Below, piece by piece: positions 12,584 to 22,663 of a DNA stretch of 64,000 bases; the stretch's first letter is position 1; each line of letters begins with the position of its first letter. The notes below the pieces were generated by a model. That model saw only the letters and a program-made list of their open reading frames with translations, ran no database searches and had not been told where the DNA came from. The position numbers and the translations under genes were made by a program. The stretch comes from Cephalopachus bancanus (taxonomy: Eukaryota; Chordata; Mammalia; Primates; Tarsiidae): the NCBI GenBank assembly GCA_027257055.1, contig JAPVLO010000275.1, forward strand, positions 3,224,001-3,288,000. The letters are read 5' to 3'.

Positions 12584-12911
12584 TAAATGCACAGGAGAGC
12601 CGGGTTCGGTGGCTCAGCCTGTAATCCTGCGCCTTTGGGAGGCAGAGGTGAGTGGATTGCCTGAGCCCGCGGGTTTGAGACCCGCCTGGGCAGGGGAGAC
12701 CTCATCTCTACAATAAATCAAAAAATTAGCCAGGCGTGGTAGTGCACTCCTGTAGTTCCAGCTACTTGGAAGGCTGAGGCGGAAGGATAGCCGGAGCCCA
12801 GCAGGTTGAGGCTGCGGTGGCCGGGAGCAGCCACTGCACTCCAGTCTGGGTGACAATGAGACTCCAACCCCAAAATAAATAAATAAATAGATAAATAAAT
12901 GCACAGGAGAG
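12584..12911 (+). mobile_element. young Alu with perfect 16-bp target-site duplication
   Basis: The dimeric Alu body runs from 12,600 to an A/AAAT tail ending near 12,895. It is flanked by TAAATGCACAGGAGAG at 12,584-12,599 and again at 12,896-12,911. It carries all diagnostic bases of the window's Alu type, with a TTTGAGA variant in the left-arm loop. Confidence 0.96.
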
Positions 12912-13237
12912 ATAAGTCAGGAGAAGAATAGTGCAAAAGATAGTCAGGAAAATTAAATAACATACATGAAGGCATTTAGACAGAATAAAATGATGACATC
13001 ACCATAGAATTGCAGAAAATTCTACAATCAAGCATCTGTAAAATTTCTTACAGAAGATGTTAAGTTCCAGACAACATGACAAGATGGAGTAAATATTCTT
13101 TTTTCTATTTTTCCTATAAGTACAGATAAAAGTCCTGGATATTATATATAAAACAAACAAACTTTTAAGAGCAGTGAGAAAAAGACTAAGAAGTTGGGAA
13201 CTGAGAAACTATATAACAGTAAATTACTTTCTTAGTG
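12912..13237. other. unassigned AT-rich sequence
   Basis: Nothing recognisable beyond short A-rich runs. Confidence 0.35.
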
Positions 13238-13602
13238 TATTAGTCTCAGAGCTGTTGAAACACAATACCACAGACTGCCTCAAGCAGCAGAAACTTATTA
13301 TCATGATTGAGGCTGGTAGGTCTAATATCAAGAATTTGGTAGGTTTGGTTTCTCCAGAAGCTCTTTGTTTGACTTGCAGATGGCGCTTTCTTACTATATC
13401 TTCAAATGGCCTTTTCCCTCATGTGCAGGTATCCCTGCTGTCTTTTTCTCTTCTAATAAAAACATCAGTCATATTGCATTAGGGCCCCATCCATATGACA
13501 TCATCTAAAGTTAATTAGATCCTATTTCCAAATGCAGTCACATTGGGGCTAAGACTTTAACATGTGACTTTGGGGAAGACACAATTCAATCTGTAACACC
13601 TG
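13238..13602 (-). mobile_element. MaLR LTR, MLT1 type, minus strand
   Basis: Matches the reverse complement of an MLT1 LTR end to end: TGTATTAGTCTC..., CCACAGACTG, ACTTGCAGATGGCGC, TCATATTGCATTAGGGCCCC, TCCAAATGCAGTCACATTGG and GACACAATTCAATC.GTAACA. A non-coding old solo LTR. Confidence 0.85.
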
Positions 13603-13619
13603 GGTTTACTTTTAACCCA

Positions 13620-16473
13620 TCTACTCTAGACAAAGTCGAAGAAGCAACAACCTGGAAAAACAAACTGGCATTGACCACACAAAATGAAGCCTCTTAAAGG
13701 CCTGCTCTTTCTAACCAAAGGACCATACAAGGGGAAAATTGGCATGACAGAAAACTTTTAGATAATAACTACCTTGCTCCAGATAAACACCACAGGAAAA
13801 CTTGTGGTCTCAAGGCAGAGTGAAGGGCCTAGACTTTTACTTTGCCTGGTTACAATTAGGTGCCTCTCTACTCCTCCCCTGCTGTGATAGTGTCACACTG
13901 AGAATTTTATGCTTTCCTTTCTGTCAGGTGGGAAAAGGCCCCACAGTGTGGTGCCAATCAAGACAACGTGGGGAGCCTGGGCTTTGACCTTCATCCAGGG
14001 GTAAGGAGGGCACTCTTTCCTGCTGGATGGCATCCAAGAATGTAGAGTGAGAAGCCAGAACTTTCAACACTCTCCAGTGTTAATGAGGACTCCTCTTTCC
14101 ATTTGCTGCCATTGGAGGTCATATGCAGAGTAGTAAAAAGAGTCCCCTTCCCCTCTGAATCAGGTGGTGTCAATAAGGGCAGAGTGGAGAGTCTGAACTT
14201 CCACCCCAGATCTGCAATAAAGCACACCCCCGTCTGCTGGGGTGTCCTCACAGGTCAAGTGGGGGACCTGGACTTGTGCTCTACCAGGCAGTGCTAAAGA
14301 GATGTCCCCGTTTCCCCACAGATACAGTCTGCTAAAAAGAAAGACTGTTTAAGAGATTTCAATCAGATCCAGAGTCTCATAATAAAATACCCAAAATATT
14401 TAGGACACAGTAAAGTCACTCTGCATACCAAGATCCAGGAAAATTTCAACTTGAATGAGAAAAAAAGTCAATAGACACCATTGCTGAGATAGTACAAAAA
14501 GGCTAGAATTATGTGATGGGGATTTAAACAGAGCTACAAAAAATGTTTTACTGAGAAATTATAAATATGGTTCTGAAGAAAAAAAAACTCTATGCCCAGT
14601 TGATTTCACTAGAGAGTTCTACAAAATGTTTATAGAAGATTAACACCAATTTTATACAATCTCTTTCAGAAAATGAAAAAGGAGGTAAACATTCATTTTA
14701 TAAAGTTAGTAGTGTCCTGACACCAAAATCAGACACAGTGCCCCCACCAAAAAAAAAAAAGGAAAACTGAAGTCCAGCATCCCTCATAAATATCAGTGTA
14801 AAAGTTCTAACAAAATATTAATACAGAGAATTTAGCAATTATATATATATATTTACAGAGACAGAGAGAGAGAGAGAGATGTCAAATGTGGTTTATTCCA
14901 GAAATATAAAGCTGATTCATCATTCAAAAATAAAGTAACAATGTGACCCATCATATTAACATGCTAAGGAGGAAAATAAATCATGTGATCTTGGCAATGC
15001 AAAGCATTAGAAAACTTAATACCTATTTATGATAAAAATAAAAGAAAAATAAGAGTAGGAGGGAACTTTTTCAAATTGATGTAGAGCATCCACACAAAAC
15101 CTACAGCTAATATTATATTTAATAGCAAACAACATTTTCTCCCTAACATTGGGAACAGTGCAATGTCGTCTGCTCTCACCACATCTATTAAATATATTAC
15201 TGGAAGTTCAGCACAACAAAGCAATACCAGAAAATAAAACGCATACGGATAGGAAAGGAAGAAATACTATGGTCATTATTTGCATATGACACAGTGCTCT
15301 GCAGAGAAAATCCCAAGAACTATATGAAAATTTCTAGAAGTAATATGTGAGTTCAACAAGGTTGCGAACTACAAGGTCAACATACAAAACTCAGTTGTGT
15401 TTCTATATACTTGTATTTCACATGCTGAAACAAATTTAAAATATAATATAAATTACAATCATTCAAATATAATGAAATAGTTATAAATCTAACAAGCATG
15501 CATAAGACTTGTAAATACAAAATGCTGATGAAAGAAATCAGAGAAATTCAAATAAATAGAGTGCTATATTTTGTTTAAGGAATGGAAGAATCAACAGAGT
15601 AAAAAACGTCAATTCTTTCCAACTTGATATGCAGGTTTAATGCAATCCCTATCAAAATTGCAACAAGATTGTTTTTGTAGATGTATACAAGCTTATTTTA
15701 AAATTTATATGAAAATTCAAGTGATCTAGAATAGCTAAAATACTTTTGAAAAAAGAAGAAAAATATGGAAAGATTCTCTATACTCTATTTCAAGACTTAT
15801 TATATGGCTACAATATTCAAGACAATGTGGTATTGGTATAGGAATACACACACACACAAATACATAGGTGTCTATATATATTTCATATCAATCAATGAGC
15901 CAGAATAGATAAATCATAAGTAGCCCACTTAAATAGGACCAACTGCTTTTACAAAGATGCAAGAGCAAATATCCAATGTTGAAAGAATACTATTTTTAAC
16001 AACGTATAATGAAAACATTGGATGTCCAGAGGCAAACAGACAAAAGAACCTCAGCCTAAACTTCACAGTTTAACTCAAAATTAACTCAAAATGGACTGGA
16101 GATTTACACATAAAATGTAAAGGTATTGATTTTTTAGAATAAAAACATTCAGCACCCAGTGTCTCATGAAGAGTTCTTAGTTACAAAATCAGAAGCACAA
16201 TCAATAAAAGAAAAAATTAATAAATCAGAGTTTATCAAAATTTAAAGTTTTACTCTGTGAAAAACCCTGTTAAGAAGATAAAAAGCTATATTAAGTTCTA
16301 GGAAAAAACATTTGCAAACTACACATCTAATAAAGGATTCCTATGTGGAATATAAAGAACTCTCAAAACCAAATACATTTTAAAAGTCATTTAAATATAG
16401 CCAAAGAAGCTAAACAGATGTTCCACCAAGGAGGTTAAACAAATGACAGACAAGAAGATGTCCAACACCTCTT
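13620..16473 (+). mobile_element. old L1 (L1M type), 5' region into ORF2
   Basis: 13,620-14,340 holds loosely repeated units (for example GGGGAGCCTGGGCTTTGACC, GGAGAGTCTGAACTTCCACC, GGGGGACCTGGACTTGTGCT) that resemble the 5' region of old mammalian L1s. From 14,340 on, sense ORF2-like sequence runs with many breaks. A TA and GA simple repeat (14,840-14,879) interrupts it. It continues after the Alu at 16,474. Confidence 0.65.
14840..14879. repeat. TA then GA simple repeat
   Basis: Six TA units followed by a GAGA tract inside old L1 sequence. Confidence 0.8.
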
Positions 16474-16776
16474 TTTTTTTTTTCTTTGAGTTGGAGTCTC
16501 ATTCTGTCGCCCAGACTGGAGTGCAGTGGCCGCTCCCGGCCACCACAGCCTCAACCTGCTGGGCTCCGGCGATCCTTCTGCCTCAGCCTTCCGAGTAGCG
16601 GGAACTACAGGCAAGCGCTACCACGTCCGGCTGATTTTTTGATTTATTGTAGAGATGAGGTCTCGCTGCCCAGGCGGTTCTTGAACCCGCGGGCTCAGGC
16701 AATCCCCTCACCTCTGCCTCCCAAAGGCGCGGGATTACAGGCTGAGCCATCGAACCCGGCTTGGTCAACACCTCTT
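16463..16776 (-). mobile_element. young Alu, minus strand, with 11-bp target-site duplication
   Basis: Alu body about 16,474-16,765 starting with poly(T); CAACACCTCTT is present at 16,463-16,473 and 16,766-16,776. It carries the lineage diagnostic bases (reverse of GCCCGCGGGTTC and CAATAAATCAAAAAATCAG). It splits the old L1. Confidence 0.94.
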
Positions 16777-17557
16777 CAACAATCATCTCTTAAACAGTCT
16801 CCTAGCCACTAAGGAACTGCAAATTAAGACTGCAATGTGATATTACTACATACCTATCAGGAGGCACCGACATTTTTAGAAAATGAATATACTAACTGCT
16901 GGTGAGGATGTGGAGAAACTTAATCTGTCATACGTTGCAGGTGGAAATGTAAAATGTGCCATCATTCTGGAAAAACTGACACAGCCATTACACACATAGG
17001 CATTTATCACAGAAAAATGAAAATGTGTGTCCATAGAAAAGCCTGTGCATACATGTTCATAGCAAATTTTTAGTATCCCCATACTGGAAACAATGGAAAT
17101 AACTTTCATAAGTAAATATTTCATAAGCATTAAAAATGAATGAATGGTTGACACTTGCCCCAATGTGGATGGATACCAGGGGCATGATGCTGAGTAAAAA
17201 GGTGCCAGTCTCAAAGATATTAGGTCATTCCTGAAGTGAAAAATATAAAACACAGAGGTGGAGAAAAGAGTAATGATTGACAGAGGTTAGGAATGGAGGG
17301 AAAAGGGATGGACCTGGCTACGAAGTGGGTAGAGCAAGAGAAATCTTTGTGGTGATAGAACAGTCCTGTATCTTCATGGCAGGGATGGTTGCTCTGTCTC
17401 CATTTGTGATAAGATGGCATGAGCTAGAGTCACATGGTACTGATACCCATGTTCTTCATCTTGTAGTACAGTTATATAAACTATAAAAATTGGGGGAAAC
17501 TCAACTCTGGGAACATGAGACTGCTTTGGATAATATATGTAACTTCTCATTAACCTA
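16777..17557 (+). mobile_element. old L1 continued, end of ORF2 and 3' part
   Basis: Resumes after the Alu with the ORF2-end signature (AAACTGCAAATTAAGAC-like, GGTGAGGATGTGGAGAAACT, GGTGGAAATGTAAAATG) and runs into a diverged 3' end near 17,500. Confidence 0.75.
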
Positions 17558-17877
17558 CAATTATTTCTTTTCTTTTCTTTTCTTTTTTTTGAGTTGGAGT
17601 CTCACTCTGTCGCCCAGACTGGAGTGCAGTGGGCACTCCCGGCCACCGCAGCCTCGCGACCTGCTGGGCTCCGGCGATCCTTCCGCCTCAGCCTTCTGAG
17701 GAGCCAGAATTACAGGCGGGCGCTACCACGCCTGGCTCATTTTTTGATTTATTGTAGAGATGGGGTCTCACCTGCCCAGGCGGGTCTCAAACCCACGGGC
17801 TCAGGCAATCCACTCACCTCAGCCTCCCAAAGGTGTGGGATTACAGGTTGAGCCACCGACCCTGGCTCAATTATTTC
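17558..17877 (-). mobile_element. young Alu, minus strand, with perfect 10-bp target-site duplication
   Basis: Alu body 17,568-17,867 with a TTTTC-patterned tail; CAATTATTTC flanks it at 17,558-17,567 and 17,868-17,877. Confidence 0.95.
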
Positions 17878-19685
17878 AAAATAGAATGTTTTTAGGGCTG
17901 CCTCACAGAAGCTAACAAAATCCAATATTCATATTCCACAGTTTTGTGACCCCACTCAGCTCTATTTCAGAGAAAGATTCTGATCCATTACAGAGCACGC
18001 TCCAGGAAAGTCTTCTAGGTCTAGGAAATGCTTCTGTGATGATGTCAGTGGACTGAATGCCAACAATTTCTCTGTTAACAGTGGTTCATAAGGTGATTTA
18101 ACTCTGAGCAAATGACAGCACAGAAAGGGAGACTCACTTGGAGATGAATTGGCAGTTTCCAGAGCGACAACATTTGCACAGAGAAGGGTAACCCACTGAC
18201 AAAGGATCATTTATTTAGTGACACTAAGAAAAAGAACAGGACCCTGATGATGAAGGAGGTTCCCCATAGTTGTCATCTCTTAAACAGAAAGGGCAGCTGT
18301 AATTTTCAGAATCTCAAAGGATTAGAAGATTGGACTATTGGACTAGTAGTGCCGTATAGATCCCTTCATGGAATTCAACATGGGTCCCTCTGGGAGCTTT
18401 GGAAGAAGGAAATTGCGTACGCACTGGAAAGAAATGTAGCTTTGACCCTTAATATCAGGGGCTTCTCTTTAGGACCCTCCTCATTAACATGCCTAGGTTT
18501 TCAATTCAGACCCTTGGAATTCTTTAAAATGTCCAGCAGAGGGACCCCTGGCTTCATTTGTAGATTCCTACGTAGGTAAACCCACTACTAGCTGGCTGCT
18601 CCTTGACCCTTATGGTGAGGAAAGTAAGTTGAGAAGGGCTACATCTTAATGCAGTGAATATTGAAAGTCATGAAAGGCTTTGAACAATAATATATCTGTC
18701 AAGGTGGCACAGAGGGCACCAGGCAGCCAAAGTTTGATTAAGGAGTGGTACCAAAGGCATAGACCATGAAAAAGGAAGCTGCCAAGTTCAGGCAGAAAGC
18801 AATAGCCACAAAATGAAAATAAGGGAAAACAGTGCCTGTACAAGGTGGCAGAATATAAGGGAGAATATTACCAAGTTTTCAACTCAGGCAGATAGGTTCA
18901 GGGTTGCAGGATTGATCCTGTATCCTCGAGAGTATTATGTCAGTACCAAGGTGCTGAGTTGTGGGTGTGCCCATAACTCTGAAGGCAAATTAATAATGTG
19001 GGCTGCATGTCCACTGAAATGGGTATTACTGAGGACACAGGGACTCAGAACCTTCATCTAGGAAGAAAGTTCTCCAATGATCACAGCCATGATTATTAAC
19101 TCTTCTTTGCTGACACGGTTGGGTTGTGTGGTGGCTCTGACATGCAACTGGCTCTTTTCTCTGTTGCTTTTTAGGAGGAGAGTTTTGCGAAAATGTATTC
19201 CAAAATCCAGATAGACTTTTTAAGGTAAGCATGCTAATATTCGCATGCTTATAACTGAACACCCTATGCCACAGTAGACTGGATTCAGTCACTTCAAGAA
19301 CTGAACAGGTTTGCAGTTTCTCCTTTCTAGGAATCAAAGGGCTTCATATGACATGACCTTGACCGACGTCATTGTAAGATTTTGGCGGGAGTTTACCAGC
19401 ACAAATTTTTCGCTTAGATCGCAATTACTTGGCTCTACACATAATTCTCGATGCTCAGTCTTTCATTTTCCATGTGTTGGAACAGATTGCAAGTTGCATT
19501 CTGAGAAAGACTGTGGTGCTTTCAGCCGAAACTCGCTAGACCTCCTTGGCATAAGAATGGTTGTACTGCAGGAGGGTGCACATATCCTAATTGATCTGCT
19601 GCCCTTGCACAAGCAGCTCTTTTTGTGAAGACATCCTTGCCTTTATTACAGATTCTTCCCATTGAATATATTCCCATGTGATTAA
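17878..19685. other. unassigned intergenic sequence
   Basis: About 1.8 kb with no confident gene or repeat. Frames of 103-110 codons exist at 18,247-18,579 and 19,026-19,628, but they overlap on opposite strands, match nothing I know and lack supporting signals. Confidence 0.4.
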
Positions 19686-20235
19686 TTTATAGTAAAATAG
19701 TATAAATTTGCTTAAACCTCGGGAAGGTGTAGTTGGCTGAGTTGATTTCAGGGGACATTGTAGTAATTTATACTTCCACTGATTGTGTATAACGATTCCA
19801 GTTTCATAACAACCTCATTTTTACTGGATCTATCTGTCATGAGTTTCATTTTATTCGATGACAATCTAATAAATGAAAACTGAAATACAGGTCTAATCTT
19901 TCTATCTTTAAATATTAGTGAGGTGTAACAGTTTTAATAGTTATTTGCCATTTGCATTTCTTTTTTTTTGTCATGACACCTTTTACTTATTTATTTATTT
20001 TTAATGGTTATTTTATAGCAAAAAAGCTTTGTATTACATTTTTGCATGCTCAAATAATTGGGACTTGAATTCGCTTTCACTGATTTATGGACTGTATTTT
20101 CCTATATTCCTGTGTTTTCCTATATTTGTTTTATGCCTTCTGCTTTCATAATGTTAGCTATTCTTTCTTAAACCCTTCAGTTAAATATTTGGCTAATTTA
20201 ATTTATTTCTTTGTAATACTTTAAAAATTTTTTTA
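19686..20235 (-). mobile_element. probable old L1 fragment, minus strand
   Basis: T-rich sequence with antisense-L1 features (CTTCCACTGATTGTGTATAACGATTCCAGT, TTAGTGAGGTGTAACAGTTTTAATAG, CATTTGCATTTCT). Very diverged. Confidence 0.5.
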
Positions 20236-21830
20236 TTGTAATGGACATCTCATTACAGTGTAACCAAATTCATCTCTTTGCCTTTGGCATTACTTAAAGA
20301 AGGTTACTGAATGAATGTATACCAGATGTGAGATAAGTGAGATACTGACAGCGAGTTCTGTAAATAGGAAGTGAGCCTTTCCTCCAGGGAGCAGAGTCAC
20401 TCACACGATTAGTACAGCACCAAGATCACATGACACTACTTTTCAAATGTTGTTTCACAAAGAGCATCTTGCTTAAGCTCTTCATGAGTAAATGTTTTGC
20501 TGAGAACTATATAAACAATCATAAATAAATTTAAAAAGGAACAACAAGAAATACTAGACGCATGTGCCACTTCACCAGCCCCACTAAATCTCCTTTGTGG
20601 TACTTCACCCCTAGAGCTTTGCTATCTCCTTCAAAGAGTTTATCTGTTGCTGTTGTTGTTGCTGTCATAATAATAAAGACTGTGGGAAGATACGTAGGAC
20701 TCTCTGACCCAGGGAACTTACCAGAAACTCCCTCTGAGTTTCTAGAGGACCTGGCTACTTGGAAAATTTGCAGAAGATCACCTGTAGCTGAGCAGGTCCT
20801 GGGGCAGGGCTAATTGGCACATAACTTAGCTCTGCAGGTGCTCGGAACAGACTCCGCATCTTGTGAGTTCCTCTTGTAGACAGCTTCCTAAGTGACAGTG
20901 CTACAGACCAAGGACACAAACCACGGAAAGAAGCTTGGATTATATTTGGAAAAAAAAAGAAGGGGGGGGCTTCACCTTGGCCGATCATATGAGAGAGAAA
21001 TTTGGGCACAGATATAGGTAAAGTTACAGGCAAAAGTTATGAAGCAAGTATTGGCCACACCCAAGTGTCTGGGGAGTGAATTTAAGCACCACCGGAGGGG
21101 CTGCTGCAGCTGCAGTTGTGGTGGCACCATGGGTCTGCCACTAGGTGGTAGCAGAATTCCACTGTCGCTACTAACCTCACTTGGGATTTCGGCTTTATCT
21201 GAGAAGAGGCATAGGGGGTCCGGTCTCTTGATTTAGACAGGCCCAGTCCACGAAAGAGTACGACCTCAGGAAAGTGCTTTGCATACACAAGCTTGGTATG
21301 TGCGTGAATATCTTTCCCTAAACACTCAAGCCCACCTACTCCCTTATCTTCTTTCTTTTCACACCAGACCCTGTACCCAAGAGCTGACTGGGTATTTTGC
21401 AACTTCAAGTATTTTCAGCTGATTTTCCTTATATGTCAGGATTGATCCTTTCCCTAAAGAGCTCTCCCCAGACCTCCCTGTTGCTAGGAGTCTCCCACCC
21501 ACCATCCCTGTCCTAACCCAGCCACTACCTGTAATCTGCAGGATTCCTAGTTTAACGAAGCCTGCTATTTTGTTTTTTTAATTTTCTTGTTATAAGCTTA
21601 GATATTTTGCAGAAATAATGTTTGCATCACAGTACCAGTGTATTGATGAAACCCATTTCTGAGCTGCCGGACACCCCCTATGGACCACATGACTGACAAA
21701 CGCCATTTTGACCAATTTTTCCACAAAGCTGACGAACCCCGATATTTATGGTCCTGCTGGCAGATGACTCTCCTTCCCCACATATGTTTAAGGACATTCC
21801 CTGCTTCGAATGACAGCTTTCTGGTTTGGC
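20236..21830. other. unassigned sequence downstream of MAGEL2
   Basis: No gene is supported. A CAAAATGGCG YY1-type motif (minus strand) lies at about 21,701-21,710. 20,937-20,968 has short A- and G-runs. Confidence 0.4.
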
Positions 21831-21940
21831 ACTATTTAATTAATCCCCTTAAACCTTACACCTTCACCTTCAGAATGGGAATAATAATGCCTACTTGGAA
21901 TGATTATTGCAAGGATCGAATCAGATGAGGTGTACGATGC
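21831..21940 (+). mobile_element. MIR SINE fragment
   Basis: Carries the MIR core-to-3' order: CAGAATGGGAATAATAATGCC, then TTGCAAGGATCGAATCAGATGA. Confidence 0.75.
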
Positions 21941-21983
21941 CTTCTTGATTCAGCCTCACTGACTCGTGAAGTTTTACTTTTGA

Positions 21984-21989
21984 TTTAAT
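21984..21989 (-). terminator. candidate MAGEL2 poly(A) signal
   Basis: ATTAAA on the minus strand about 675 bp downstream of the MAGEL2 stop. No AATAAA was seen on that strand between it and the stop. It is a common hexamer by chance, so this is only a candidate. Confidence 0.25.
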
Positions 21990-22211
21990 GGAAATTTCAT
22001 GTTTTACCACCCACCACAATCACTGTGTCATTATAAGGATGAATGGAGCACTCTCCTCAGAAAACAGCTCCATCACCATGGCTTTTACTATCACTGGTAG
22101 TAAGTAGTCCTGGCATTCAAGCTCGTTCAGAGGGTGTGGCAAAGTGTGGCTTCTACCATCCAGAGTAAAAACGTAGAGCAAAGACAAGCACTCCCATGTT
22201 ATGCTGAAAGT

Positions 22212-22252
22212 ATATTTATATATATAGATATAGATATAGATATATAGATATA
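22212..22252. repeat. TA/TAGA microsatellite in MAGEL2 3' flank
   Basis: Short AT-only tract of TA, TATAGA and TAGATA units about 410 bp past the MAGEL2 stop. On the minus strand it includes TATAAA (22,220-22,215), a weak variant poly(A) signal; a better ATTAAA lies at 21,989-21,984. Which is used cannot be decided. Confidence 0.75.
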
Positions 22253-22663
22253 TTTACTTTTCTGTAGACAGTTTTTACTGACAAATCATTTTAACGTTCA
22301 AAGAACAACTGATTACAATGCTACGTAAACTGTACCAGAATGAGATGGATAGCTTCTCAATTCATTTCACAAAGCTAGCACAACTCTGATACCAAAACAA
22401 AACAATTATAACACAAAACAGAAAGCCACAGATCTCACTTAAAAATACTGATGCCAAAATACGAAACGGAACAGTAGCGGACTGAAATCAACACCACATG
22501 AGAATGTACAAAGCTTTGGCAGATATGCAACAAAATTGGAAATCCAAACTTACACACGTGAAGCCAGAACATAAACACCAGAAACGAAATGTCCCCCCCA
22601 ACCCTGCCAGTGGCCTCTGGCCAAGGAGCCAAATGAATGAGAGATGTTTGCCACACACACACA

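Larger units (their letters stand above)
21941..22663 (-). other. MAGEL2 3' flank / presumptive 3' UTR
   Basis: No repeat other than the TA/TAGA tract. The part nearest the stop is expected to be transcribed as the MAGEL2 3' UTR; its end is unknown. Confidence 0.45.

Noticed and set aside
16486..16812. Recurrent open frames with SWSLTLSPRLECSG-like and PQPAGLRRSF-like peptides, seen at every Alu
   Set aside because: Standard antisense translations of Alu; not genes.
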